From Mariniradius saccharolyticus AK6 (lineage in GTDB: Bacteria; Bacteroidota; Bacteroidia; Cytophagales; Cyclobacteriaceae): a stretch of 36,962 nt of DNA. Under the pieces are notes generated by a model that searched no databases, was not told where the DNA came from, and was given only the letters and a program-made list of their open reading frames with translations. Position numbers and translations under genes: made by a program. Within the stretch, counting starts at the first letter, position 1. Each line of letters starts with the position of its first letter. The stretch lies in NCBI RefSeq assembly GCF_000330725.2, contig NZ_AMZY02000032.1, positions 1-36,962 on the forward strand, given 5' to 3'. Positions 1 through 7,992 of this stretch are shown here, piece after piece.

Positions 1-113
1 AACCGTCAACCTATTTTAGGCACACACAATTGACCAATAACTAATAATCAATAACCCCCGCTATGGACCATGGTCTATCGACTCTGGACTATTAACCATT
101 AACCAACTCCCCC
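1..113. repeat. AT-rich intergenic tract with degenerate short repeats
   Basis: This leader upstream of the oxidoreductase gene is made of degenerate words such as AATAACTAATAATCAATAAC and ATTAACCATTAACCAAC. It also holds an almost perfect palindrome around CCATGG at about 63-78 (ATGGACCATGGTCTAT). It does not code for anything recognisable, and no promoter with the TAnnTTTG element was found in it. Similar simple intergenic repeats of unknown function occur in other Bacteroidota genomes. Confidence 0.45.
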
Positions 114-1301
114 ATGAAAATAACCATGTTAGGTTCGGGCTTTATTGCCCGGTTTTATGCCGACTCGCTCCATGCGCAGCGCCGTGTAGACCGCATCCAC
201 CGGGTTTATTCCCGCACCTTGGCCAATGCAAAGCGTTTTTGTGAAGATTATCAGTTGGATGGGTACACAGACAATATGGAAGAGGCAATCAACCATCCGG
301 ATACCGATGTGGTCCTGATCGCTTTGCCTAACCACCAACACCTCGAGGCGGTTTTGGCGAGTGCCAAGGCGGGTAAACCGGTACTTTGCACCAAGCCACT
401 TGGCAGAAATGCAGAAGAGGCTAAAGCCATGTTGGACGCGGTTGAATCGGCAGGCGTTTTTGCAGGTTATTTGGAAGATCTCTGCTATACCCCCAAATTC
501 CTGAAGGCCGTTAAGAGCGTCGAACAGGGAAATCTGGGTCGCATCCTTTGGACCAAATCGCGGGAAGCACATCCTGGCCCGCACAGTGATTGGTTTTGGA
601 ACAAGGAATTCTCAGGCGGTGGCGCGATCATCGACCTGGGTTGCCACTGCGTGGAAATAAGCCGAAACTTTATCGGCAAGCAACACAAGCCCATGGAAGT
701 CATGTGCTGGGCGGATACCCAAGTCCATCCGATCGATGCCGAGGACCATGCCATAGGACTTGTGCGATTTGCGAATGGGGCCATTGGGCAGTTTGAGGTA
801 AGTTGGACGTTTCGTGGCGGCATGGACCTTCGGGACGAAGTGATGGGGACAGAGGGCACCATTTGGCTGAACAGTTTCCTGCGTACGGGTTTCGAGATGT
901 TCACCACCGGCCTAGGCGCGAGCTATGTCGCCGAAAAATCAGAGAGCAACTCGGGTTGGCTTTTCCCTGTCGGAGATGAAGCACATGAATTGGGTTATCC
1001 GCATATGTTTACGGATATGTTTGATGCACTGGAAAAAGGTACAGAACCACGGGAGACTTTCTACGACGGCTATGTGGTCAATGCGATTTTGGATGCCGCA
1101 TTTCTCTCTGCCAAAAGCAAACAATGGGAACCCGTATTGCTTGAGGATTGGCGTGGTGAAGCGCCGGGCAATGCGGGTTCCCATTTCAGGGAACATGACG
1201 CGGATCATTGGTTGATCAAACAGGAAATCCTGCCTAATGGGGACGTCAAACTGATTTTGAAGAACAAGCTGACTGGGGCGATTACCCAACAGCTTCAATA
1301 G
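114..1301 (+). CDS. Gfo/Idh/MocA-family NAD(P)-dependent oxidoreductase
   Basis: The 395-residue protein has the two-domain build of the family. An N-terminal Rossmann fold opens with the dinucleotide-binding turn GSGFIA (residues 7-12). The strand-end motif CTKPLGR holds the family lysine (K94-P95). A C-terminal alpha/beta substrate domain carries [13 protein letters not shown] (168-180), with the family Asp and His (D174, H178). Such enzymes usually oxidise or reduce a sugar or sugar acid hydroxyl with NAD(P). The substrate cannot be told from the sequence. No signal peptide is present, so it is probably cytoplasmic. It stands alone on the plus strand and ends one base before the converging stop of the next gene. 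The ATG start is the only good one and places the Rossmann strand at the N-terminus as expected. Confidence 0.9.
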   Translation: MKITMLGSGFIARFYADSLHAQRRVDRIHRVYSRTLANAKRFCEDYQLDGYTDNMEEAINHPDTDVVLIALPNHQHLEAVLASAKAGKPVLCTKPLGRNAEEAKAMLDAVESAGVFAGYLEDLCYTPKFLKAVKSVEQGNLGRILWTKSREAHPGPHSDWFWNKEFSGGGAIIDLGCHCVEISRNFIGKQHKPMEVMCWADTQVHPIDAEDHAIGLVRFANGAIGQFEVSWTFRGGMDLRDEVMGTEGTIWLNSFLRTGFEMFTTGLGASYVAEKSESNSGWLFPVGDEAHELGYPHMFTDMFDALEKGTEPRETFYDGYVVNAILDAAFLSAKSKQWEPVLLEDWRGEAPGNAGSHFREHDADHWLIKQEILPNGDVKLILKNKLTGAITQQLQ

Positions 1302-1302
1302 C

Positions 1303-1620
1303 CTACTTGCGATTGAGTAGGGTCTTGATGCCTTCCATGATTTGGTGGAATCCTTCCTTGAAGTGCTCCTTGGATTCACTGAGGTTGGGTTCCATTTCTT
1401 CTTTCTTTTCCTCGTAAAATTTCGTCAGGCGTTCCTTGCCCTTCTGGAATTCATCTTCTAGTGTGGTCTTCTTTTCCTTCAATTCAGAGATCTTTTTCTC
1501 GATTTCCTCCTTGGCTTCACCGCCCGCTTCTGTCCCTTTTTCGATTAATTCTTCTATCTTGGCTCCTATCTGTTGGAGTATGGATTCTACTTCTTCAAAT
1601 CCGGTTTTTTTCTCTGTCAT
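1303..1620 (-). CDS. Small charged coiled-coil protein, function unknown
   Basis: I do not recognise this 105-residue protein. It is dominated by Glu and Lys in heptad-like spacing (for example EEIEKKISELKEKKTTLEDE), so it should be almost wholly helical and coiled-coil. It has no Cys, signal peptide or membrane segment. One hydrophobic patch near the C-terminus (FHQIMEGIKTLL) could be a contact site. It is transcribed divergently from the next gene with only 35 bp between the starts, so the two may share a control region. Its stop is one base from the converging oxidoreductase stop. Composition resembles small stress or scaffold proteins, but nothing specific can be assigned. Confidence 0.7.
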   Translation of the reverse strand: MTEKKTGFEEVESILQQIGAKIEELIEKGTEAGGEAKEEIEKKISELKEKKTTLEDEFQKGKERLTKFYEEKKEEMEPNLSESKEHFKEGFHQIMEGIKTLLNRK

Positions 1621-1655
1621 TTTCCTGAAAAGTTAATGTTAAACAAGGTATTCTC

Positions 1656-2312
1656 ATGATTTCCAAGATACTAGAAAAGCTACAAACCACCACCAAACTC
1701 AAGTTGAATTTGTTGGAGGAAACCCAAAAGGTTTTCGATGATTGCTTTGCGATTTGCCAACAACTAAGCCTCGACCTGAAAAATGCTGATGCCAAGGACA
1801 TCCCGATCAAGGTGGAAAGGATCAACGAGTACGAGTTTATCTTCCGGATTGGTGCGGATGTGTTGATCTTTATTCTCCAAAGCAATACTGTCCGCCTTCC
1901 CGACGAGACCTACATCAGCAAATCCAAATACCTGAAAGAAGACGTCACGTTGCGGTTTTTTGGGCAGATTTTGATCTACAACTTTCTGGCAGATACGATC
2001 ACCTATGGCAGGTTGGACGACCCCGGTTATTTGATTTGTCGGATTCTGCTCAATCGGGAAAACAAGTTTTATATCGAAGGGGATCGGAAAATCGTCTACA
2101 GCTTTCCCGATTTGGAGGAGAATCCCATGACTCAGGAAAAACTCAGAACCTTGGTGGAACTCCTCACGGTAGCGGCCTTGGACAATGACCTCCTGGCTCC
2201 TGCATTCCAGGACATCATGTTGATCACCTACCACCAAAAGCTCGAACACACTTCAAGCATGGGCAATCCCCAAAAAATTGGCTTTGAGTTGTTTTCCAAA
2301 AACCGGGAATAA
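1656..2312 (+). CDS. Conserved-looking hypothetical protein, 218 residues
   Basis: No family is recognised. The sequence is a soluble mixed alpha/beta protein without signal peptide, membrane span or metal motif. The first 45 residues are amphipathic helix (LEKLQTTTKLKLNLLEETQK). A strand-rich middle follows, with alternating aromatic and hydrophobic residues (about 60-150, for example EYEFIFRIGADVLIFIL). A helical C-terminal third follows (TLVELLTVAALDNDLLAPAF). The codon use matches its neighbours, and the reading frame is uninterrupted over the whole space between two certain genes, so I accept it as real. It converges on the ABC exporter gene with two bases between stop codons and diverges from the small coiled-coil gene. 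Confidence 0.7.
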   Translation: MISKILEKLQTTTKLKLNLLEETQKVFDDCFAICQQLSLDLKNADAKDIPIKVERINEYEFIFRIGADVLIFILQSNTVRLPDETYISKSKYLKEDVTLRFFGQILIYNFLADTITYGRLDDPGYLICRILLNRENKFYIEGDRKIVYSFPDLEENPMTQEKLRTLVELLTVAALDNDLLAPAFQDIMLITYHQKLEHTSSMGNPQKIGFELFSKNRE

Positions 2313-2314
2313 AT

Positions 2315-4105
2315 CTATTCCTCTATAGCTTCCGCAGATTGGGTCTGTTTTTCGTAGAGCTCAGCGTATACGCCTTTCTTCGCAAGCAGTTGTTCGTGGG
2401 TACCGTGTTCCACAATGCGACCGTCGTCGAGGACGATAATTTTGTCCGCCAACTTCGCGGAAGAAACTCGGTGGGAAATGATGATCGACGTCCGATCGAC
2501 CATGATTACCTTTAGGGCATTGAGAATCGCGTTTTCGGTCTTGGTGTCGACGGCGGAGAGGCAATCGTCCAAGAGAAGGATTTTCGGCTCTTTGGCAATC
2601 GCCCTCGCGATGGAAACCCGCTGTTTTTGACCACCGGATAATGTGATGCCACGCTCGCCGAGTCTCGTTTGGAATCCCTGCGGAAACTCTACAATGTTGT
2701 CATAAACATCCGCATCCTTGGCGGCCTTTTCGACGATATCCATCGAGGTCTCGTCCATCCCAAAAGCAATGTTATTGGCAATCGTATCCGAGAAGAGGAA
2801 AACATCTTGGGGCACAAACCCGATATTCTTGCGCAGGAATGCCAAATCGTACTTTTTGATATCGACGCCGTCGAGTAGGATTTCGCCTCCTGTGGTATCA
2901 TACATCCGCATGAGAAGGTTGGCGAGGGTGGATTTTCCCGAACCTGTCGTACCGATGATTGCCATGGATTGGCCGGCATTGATTTTAAAGCTCACCTTGT
3001 CCAAAGCCCTGATTCCAGAGTCCGGGTAGACGAAATCTACTTCCCGCATTTCGATAGCACCTTGGATTTCGGTTTGGAGATTTTCGGTACTTACGATGTG
3101 ATTTTTCTCGTCCAAGAACTCATTGATCCGTGTTTGTGAAGCCGCGGCCCTTTGGATAATACTTGTTACCCAACCGAGGGAAGTAACCGGCCAGGTGAGG
3201 ATGTTGACATACAGGATAAACTCGGCAATGACACCATATCCGATTTCGCCTGCAATCACCTGTCTTCCACCGATGTAGACGGTCAGTATGGTACTCAAGC
3301 CGATCAATGCCAGAATCAAGGGAAAGAACAGCGCCTCCACTTTGGTCAGCCGGATAGATTTTTCCTTGTAGTCGACACTTGACTTTGCAAACTCCTTGGC
3401 GCTATCCTCCTCCCGCACAAATGCCTTCAGCACCCGAATACCGGAAAAGGCCTCTTGGACGAAAGTACTGAGGCTGGAAAGGCTTTTTTGGATCTTTTCC
3501 GAGCGCTCATTGATCATGTTGTTGACATAATAAATGCTGACCGAAAGGATCGGAAGCGGCAGCAGGGAATAGATGGTGAGCTCCACATTGACCGTAAGCA
3601 TGTAGCCAATCACCATTGGAAAGAGGACTAAGAGGTTGATACCGTACATGATGGCGGGGCCGAGGTACATTCTGACAAGTCCGACATCCTCCGAAATACG
3701 CGCCATGAGATCTCCTGTGCTGGTACGGCGGTAGAAACTGAGCGGAAGTTTTTGGTAATGTTCGAAAAGCTCGTTTTTCATGTCATACTCGATGAGCCTT
3801 GACATGATGATGATGGTTTGTCGGATGAGGAAGAGAAAAAAGCCCCTCAACAAGGCCATTCCAAGAATCAACACCCCGAAAATCACAACAATCCTCAGGA
3901 AACCCGAACGTGCTATCCCGGCCAAATCCGCCTCAGCAAATCCCTGGTACAGCGAAAAACTGTCCACCACATAATCTATGGCAATTCGCACCAACTGGGC
4001 GGGGATAATTACAAAAACATTGGAAATGATGGTAAATAAAATTCCCAAAAGCAGGTAACCCTTGTATTTTACGAGATATTTATTGAGGCGCCAAAGGGGT
4101 TTCAC
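2315..4105 (-). CDS. ABC exporter half-transporter (fused membrane and ATPase domains)
   Basis: The 596-residue protein has a six-helix type I exporter domain (about 15-325) followed by one nucleotide-binding domain. Visible motifs are Walker A GTTGSGKS (385-392), Q-loop Q433, signature LSGGQ (489-493), Walker B ILLLDD (509-514) and switch H545. The residue after the Walker B aspartate is Asp514, where the catalytic Glu normally sits. That is a hallmark of the degenerate half of heterodimeric exporters such as the MdlA and BmrC types. The substrate could be a lipid or drug. The chosen start is GTG: no in-frame ATG lies between it and the upstream stop, and MKPLWRLNKY is a typical family beginning. 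It is a single gene with no partner half nearby. Confidence 0.9.
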   Translation of the reverse strand: MKPLWRLNKYLVKYKGYLLLGILFTIISNVFVIIPAQLVRIAIDYVVDSFSLYQGFAEADLAGIARSGFLRIVVIFGVLILGMALLRGFFLFLIRQTIIIMSRLIEYDMKNELFEHYQKLPLSFYRRTSTGDLMARISEDVGLVRMYLGPAIMYGINLLVLFPMVIGYMLTVNVELTIYSLLPLPILSVSIYYVNNMINERSEKIQKSLSSLSTFVQEAFSGIRVLKAFVREEDSAKEFAKSSVDYKEKSIRLTKVEALFFPLILALIGLSTILTVYIGGRQVIAGEIGYGVIAEFILYVNILTWPVTSLGWVTSIIQRAAASQTRINEFLDEKNHIVSTENLQTEIQGAIEMREVDFVYPDSGIRALDKVSFKINAGQSMAIIGTTGSGKSTLANLLMRMYDTTGGEILLDGVDIKKYDLAFLRKNIGFVPQDVFLFSDTIANNIAFGMDETSMDIVEKAAKDADVYDNIVEFPQGFQTRLGERGITLSGGQKQRVSIARAIAKEPKILLLDDCLSAVDTKTENAILNALKVIMVDRTSIIISHRVSSAKLADKIIVLDDGRIVEHGTHEQLLAKKGVYAELYEKQTQSAEAIEE

Positions 4106-4249
4106 GAAATAAAAAACTTTTAAATGCTTGATAAGTTTTATAATACTCCATTAATTGCATAGAAAATGGCTGTTCAAGAAAGATAATTTCGAAACAAACA
4201 TTCTAAACCGTAATCCCAAATATAACACATTAAACCCATCTGAGTTCAC
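4106..4249. promoter_or_regulatory. Divergent intergenic region between ABC exporter and amino acid dehydrogenase
   Basis: The 144-bp AT-rich gap separates divergently transcribed genes and should hold promoters for both. For the exporter (minus strand) a good -7 element, TATATTTG, reads from 4224 to 4217. No TTTG is found at the usual distance upstream of it, so the call is partial. No matching element was found for the plus-strand dehydrogenase. Confidence 0.35.
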
Positions 4250-5350
4250 ATGGTAGAGATTAAAACCGAGGAAAAAGTGAGGGAAGGTTCCATCTATGGA
4301 CAGATAACTTCCCTTGGCCACGAGCAATTGGTGATCTGTTACGACGAACCAACCGGTCTCAAGGCGCTTATTGGTATTCACAACACGGTGCTGGGACCGG
4401 CCTTGGGCGGAACCCGGATGTGGAACTACGCTTCCGAAGCAGAAGCCATCACGGACGTACTCCGGCTTTCGCGGGGGATGACTTTTAAAGCTGCCATTTC
4501 TGGCCTCAATCTCGGCGGTGGAAAAGCCGTGATCATCGGAGATCCAAAGTTGAAAAACGAGGCATTTCTCCGAAGGTTTGGCCGCTTCATCAATTCCCTT
4601 GGTGGACGCTATATTACCGCAGAAGACGTCAATATGAAAACCAGCGATATGGAGTATATCGCAATGGAGACCAAATATGTGACGGGACTTCCCGAAGTCA
4701 AAGGTGGCGGAGGAGATCCTTCACCCGTGACAGCCTACGGAACCTACCTGGGTATGAAGGCTGCAGCCAAAAAAGTATATGGATCCGATAGCTTGGAAGG
4801 TAAAAAAATCGCTGTTCAAGGCATTGGCCAAGTGGGTAAATACCTCGTGGAATATTTGGTAAAAGAAAATGCTACGGTATACATTACCGACATTTTCGAA
4901 GACAAGTTGCAGAAAGTAGCCAAGGAGACTGGTGCCACTGTGGTCGATGCCAATGTCGTGTACGACTTGGAAATGGACATCTATGCGCCCTGTGCCTTGG
5001 GTGCGACCGTCAATGACCAAACCATCGATAGGCTGAAGTGCAAGATCATCGCGGGCGCCGCCAACAACCAGTTGCAGGACGAACAAAAGCACGGCAAGAT
5101 CCTGATGGAAAAAGGAATCACATATGCTCCGGATTTCCTAATCAACGCAGGCGGACTTATCAACGTGTACAACGAATACATCGGCGGGTACAACCGTGAG
5201 CTCACTTATCGCCATGCGGAAAAAATCTACGACATCTGCACCGCGATCTTGGATAAATCCGAAAAAGACCGAATCCCCGCCCAACAAGCGGCCATCGAAA
5301 TGGCTTGGAGCAGGATAGAGGCAATGGGCAAGGTGAAAATGCCTTATTAA
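4250..5350 (+). CDS. Leu/Val/Phe (branched-chain) amino acid dehydrogenase
   Basis: The 366-residue protein belongs to the Glu/Leu/Phe/Val dehydrogenase superfamily and has the length of leucine dehydrogenases. These reversibly deaminate branched-chain amino acids to 2-oxo acids with NAD. The N-terminal substrate domain has GPALGGTRMW (49-58), the two family lysines K80 (RGMTFK) and K92 (GGGK), and an aspartate in the ITAED segment (about D126). The C-terminal Rossmann domain has GIGQVGKY (191-198). The ending KVKMPY is ordinary. The gene is monocistronic and is followed by a strong terminator at 5489-5533. The exact amino acid preference (Leu, Val or Phe) cannot be set by eye. Confidence 0.92.
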   Translation: MVEIKTEEKVREGSIYGQITSLGHEQLVICYDEPTGLKALIGIHNTVLGPALGGTRMWNYASEAEAITDVLRLSRGMTFKAAISGLNLGGGKAVIIGDPKLKNEAFLRRFGRFINSLGGRYITAEDVNMKTSDMEYIAMETKYVTGLPEVKGGGGDPSPVTAYGTYLGMKAAAKKVYGSDSLEGKKIAVQGIGQVGKYLVEYLVKENATVYITDIFEDKLQKVAKETGATVVDANVVYDLEMDIYAPCALGATVNDQTIDRLKCKIIAGAANNQLQDEQKHGKILMEKGITYAPDFLINAGGLINVYNEYIGGYNRELTYRHAEKIYDICTAILDKSEKDRIPAQQAAIEMAWSRIEAMGKVKMPY

Positions 5351-5440
5351 GTACGAAGTAAGAAGTACGAAGTTAGAGGTACAGAACTGGAATGTAGAAG
5401 TTAGAAGTACGAAGGCTGAAATTTGGGACTTGGGCTTTCG
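5351..5440. repeat. Degenerate intergenic repeats with TACGAAGT and TAGAAGT words
   Basis: Directly after the dehydrogenase stop, a roughly 70-bp purine-rich stretch repeats the words AGTACGAAGT, AAGAAGTACGAAGTTAGA and GAAGTTAGAAGTACGAAG in irregular tandem. The spacing is irregular and the units drift, so this is not a CRISPR. It is non-coding and lies inside the transcribed tail upstream of the terminator. Confidence 0.6.
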
Positions 5441-5488
5441 AAATAAAGGGGAGAGTGATTTTTCTTTCCATACCGTTTAAAATAAATC

Positions 5489-5535
5489 AAAAACCACCTG
5501 GGCACCCGCTTGGAACTGTTTCAGGTGGTTTTTTG
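5489..5535 (+). terminator. Intrinsic terminator after amino acid dehydrogenase
   Basis: A 12-bp perfect stem, AAAAACCACCTG (5489-5500) with CAGGTGGTTTTT (5522-5533), encloses a 21-nt loop. The 3' arm ends in a run of T, so it should end the dehydrogenase transcript before the nusB promoter. Confidence 0.85.
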
Positions 5536-5560
5536 TATCCTAGGAGTCGAAGGGAAATCC

Positions 5561-5595
5561 TTTTGGAATTCCTAGTTCAAATTGAATTATATTTG
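5561..5595 (+). promoter_or_regulatory. Bacteroidota-type promoter of the nusB operon
   Basis: TTTTG at 5561-5565 and the consensus -7 box TATATTTG at 5588-5595 are 22 nt apart, within the accepted 17-23 nt range. The predicted transcript starts near 5602, about 10 nt before the nusB ATG at 5613, so the leader would be very short. Confidence 0.7.
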
Positions 5596-5612
5596 CGTTC
5601 TTTTAAATCAGT

Positions 5613-6797
5613 ATGCTAAACAGAAGAATTCTCCGGGTCAAAGCTTTTCAAAACCTTTATGCCTACGAACAGTGCAAAGCTTCCAACCTAAACCTGGCAA
5701 AGGATCAAATCCAGGAGGCTTTTCAACCCGACCTGAACAGCATGGAGGTGCAGGACAAGCGTGCACTTAGGCGACAGTCAGGATTGGCCATGGATCTTTT
5801 TCTGAAAAACCTGTACAGCGACACGCTTGCCACGCAGGAACATCACACCAAGAAGATCGTCGAGGAGACCAAAAAGGCGATCGACTTTTTCCACCAAGCC
5901 AACAAGAAGGATTTTGAGTTTTTGGCAAAAAACATGATTTCCTCTGCCGAGCGCATTCCCCAACTTTACCTGAGTGCGATCGAAATGCTGATCGCATTTG
6001 GAAGATACGTCCGGGATGAAAACGAGCGGAAAAGGAAACTGAGCGCAGAAAGGCAAATCACAACCACTCCGGAACTGAATCTTTCCGCCAATAAAATCCT
6101 CCAAAAGATTTCCGATTCACACGAATACAATAGTGCAATAGCCAGAAACCATGTTAATCTCAACGACCTGGAACTGGAGATCGGGGAATGGTACCACAGT
6201 TATGTGAAGCCATTGGAAGAATATCAAAACTATATCAAGTTGTCCGCACCGACTTTGGAAGAAGACTTTGAAATAGCCGATGCCATCCTAAAAAAGGTGA
6301 TTTTCAAAGTGGATGCGATCTTGAACTTCTTTTCGGAGAAGGATTTCAACTGGACGGAAAACAAATCCATTGTGCGGAGTTTGGCGGCAAAAGTGCTCAA
6401 AAACGTATTGGAACATTATGATACTGAGGGCGAAGTACTGCCAGAGATTGCCATCAACTGGGAGGAAGACAAGGAATTTTTCCGAAATATCTTTAACTTG
6501 TCGGTCCAAAACGATGAGGCAAACAAAGCGTTGATTGCCAAGAAAACCCAAAATTGGGACATTGAACGGGTCGCCCAAACTGACAAAATCATCATTTCGA
6601 TGGCCATCACGGAGATGAAGAATTTCCCGAGCATACCAGTCAAAGTGAGCATCAACGAGTATATTGACATCTCAAAAACCTACAGCACACCCAAAAGCAA
6701 GCAGTTTGTCAACGGGCTGTTGGACGTTTTGGCCAAAGAATTAACCGAATCGGGTGAAATCCGTAAGAGCGGTAGGGGTTTATTGGACAACAAATAA
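5613..6797 (+). CDS. nusB: NusB transcription antitermination factor with large insertion
   Basis: NusB pairs with NusE (S10) at boxA RNA to support antitermination of rRNA transcription. At 394 residues the protein is nearly three times the usual bacterial length of about 140. The first helix of NusB is recognisable at residues 4-20 (RRILRVKAFQNLYAYEQ). The classical C-terminal half lies at 314-390 (IERVAQTDKIIISMAITEM, KVSINEYIDISKTYSTPKSK, FVNGLLDVLAKEL). Between them lies roughly 240-290 residues of mostly helical, charged sequence. Long NusB proteins are known in Bacteroidota. The gene heads an operon with ytxH-like, DUF1573, yajC, ybbR-like and coaE genes. ATG at 5613 fits the promoter directly upstream. 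Confidence 0.9.
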   Translation: MLNRRILRVKAFQNLYAYEQCKASNLNLAKDQIQEAFQPDLNSMEVQDKRALRRQSGLAMDLFLKNLYSDTLATQEHHTKKIVEETKKAIDFFHQANKKDFEFLAKNMISSAERIPQLYLSAIEMLIAFGRYVRDENERKRKLSAERQITTTPELNLSANKILQKISDSHEYNSAIARNHVNLNDLELEIGEWYHSYVKPLEEYQNYIKLSAPTLEEDFEIADAILKKVIFKVDAILNFFSEKDFNWTENKSIVRSLAAKVLKNVLEHYDTEGEVLPEIAINWEEDKEFFRNIFNLSVQNDEANKALIAKKTQNWDIERVAQTDKIIISMAITEMKNFPSIPVKVSINEYIDISKTYSTPKSKQFVNGLLDVLAKELTESGEIRKSGRGLLDNK

Positions 6798-6810
6798 AAC
6801 GAACTTAGTC

Positions 6811-7113
6811 ATGAGCAAAAATTCAAACGCATGGATCGCATTTTTGGTAGGAGCCACGGCGGGAGCCGTCTTGGGCGTCCTCTATGCGCCTGATACAGGA
6901 AAAAACACACGGGACAAGCTTTCCTACCAACTCTCCAAATACAAGGAAGAGCTGGAAAAAATGATCAATGATCTCATGGATGGCAAAAACATGCCCTTCA
7001 ATGAGGCAAAGTCTGAGGGGAACAAAGTGATCTCCGAAGCCAAAAACAAAGCAGAAAACCTGCTGAGTGATGTCAACAAACTGATAGAACAAATCAATAG
7101 AGAAGCAAATTAA
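6811..7113 (+). CDS. YtxH-domain protein (small membrane-anchored)
   Basis: The 100-residue protein has the YtxH signature. One N-terminal membrane span (about 7-26, WIAFLVGATAGAVLGVLYAP) runs straight into the APDTGKNTRDKL motif, followed by an amphipathic helical tail rich in Lys, Glu and Asn. Members are known as general-stress or envelope-associated proteins in many bacteria, and no activity is established. The start ATG at 6811 lies 13 bp after the nusB stop. An in-frame upstream start inside nusB would add residues ahead of the membrane span and is rejected. It is the second gene of the nusB-coaE operon. Confidence 0.88.
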   Translation: MSKNSNAWIAFLVGATAGAVLGVLYAPDTGKNTRDKLSYQLSKYKEELEKMINDLMDGKNMPFNEAKSEGNKVISEAKNKAENLLSDVNKLIEQINREAN

Positions 7114-7126
7114 CCCTTTAAGAAAA

Positions 7127-7666
7127 ATGAAATACCTTCACCTATCCGCCGTAGCCCTCGGCCTAGTCCTGATGGCTGCAAGCTGCGAAACGAAAAAAGA
7201 CGACCAAGCAGCAAAAATTGCCGAACTCGAACAAAAACTTGCCAGATTGGAAGCAGCCAATCCTGTTCCTACCAATGTAGCAACCGTGGAAGAAGCTGAC
7301 CCTTCTACCCTCGGCGCCTTCAAATTCTCCGAAATGGAATACGACTTCGGTACCATCGAAGAGGGAAAAGTGGTCGAGCACCTCTTCAAATTCACCAATG
7401 ATGGCCAAGCTCCATTGGTGATTTCCAACATCACGGCTTCTTGCGGCTGTACCAGCCCTGACTGGACCAAGACTCCCGTCAAGCCAGGTGAAGAAGGTTT
7501 TGTAAAAGTGGTCTTCAACTCCGCTGCTAAGGCTGGAGCTCAAGCACCTACGGTTACTATCCAAGCCAACACCAGCCCTAACGTCACCAGATTGAGGATG
7601 AAAGGCACTGTAAACGCAAAAACAGCCAGCGCGGCACCAAACCAACTCGGTCCAGTAAAGAAATAA
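7127..7666 (+). CDS. DUF1573-domain lipoprotein
   Basis: The 179-residue protein starts with a lipoprotein signal ending in the lipobox AASC (Cys20). A short coiled coil follows (about 27-46). Then comes one DUF1573 domain (about 67-165), an immunoglobulin-like beta sandwich recognised by YDFGTIEEGKVVEHLFKFTN and SCGCTSPDW. DUF1573 proteins are abundant in Bacteroidota and are thought to sit in the envelope; their role is unknown. The gene is 13 bp after the YtxH gene and 3 bp before yajC, so cotranscription is very likely. A disordered Ala/Lys tail closes the protein. Confidence 0.9.
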   Translation: MKYLHLSAVALGLVLMAASCETKKDDQAAKIAELEQKLARLEAANPVPTNVATVEEADPSTLGAFKFSEMEYDFGTIEEGKVVEHLFKFTNDGQAPLVISNITASCGCTSPDWTKTPVKPGEEGFVKVVFNSAAKAGAQAPTVTIQANTSPNVTRLRMKGTVNAKTASAAPNQLGPVKK

Positions 7667-7669
7667 TCT

Positions 7670-7984
7670 ATGAATAACTGGATTTTGCTACAAGCCGGGG
7701 GAATGTCCGGCATCATGGGTCAGGTGTTTCTCTTTGGATCCATCATCTTGATCATGTACTTCTTCATGATCAGGCCGCAGCAGAAAAAGCAAAAAGAGAC
7801 CAAATTATTCTTGGAAGCCATCAAAAAAGGTGACTCTGTAGTCACTATTGGCGGAATCCACGGAAAAGTCTATGCTGTGGAGGGAGAAACACTCACCTTG
7901 GAATTGGATAAAGGATTAAAAATAGTGGTCGAAAAATCGGCGATTTCCGCTGACTTCACCAAAAGAGCAACTGGGACTAAATAA
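7670..7984 (+). CDS. yajC: YajC, preprotein translocase accessory subunit
   Basis: YajC associates with SecDF at the inner membrane and assists the Sec translocon. The 104-residue protein shows one membrane span (about 16-34, GQVFLFGSIILIMYFFMI) followed by the diagnostic RPQQKKQKE. The cytoplasmic beta domain then contains GDSVVTIGGIHGKV. The length is normal. It starts 3 bp after the DUF1573 stop and ends just before the ybbR-like gene. This pairing with nusB and coaE is common in Bacteroidota. Confidence 0.96.
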   Translation: MNNWILLQAGGMSGIMGQVFLFGSIILIMYFFMIRPQQKKQKETKLFLEAIKKGDSVVTIGGIHGKVYAVEGETLTLELDKGLKIVVEKSAISADFTKRATGTK

Positions 7985-7992
7985 CTCAGAAT

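Noticed and set aside
5351-5440. CRISPR-like repeats after the dehydrogenase gene
   Set aside because: The units drift, spacing is irregular and short, and there are no spacers of constant length or cas genes.
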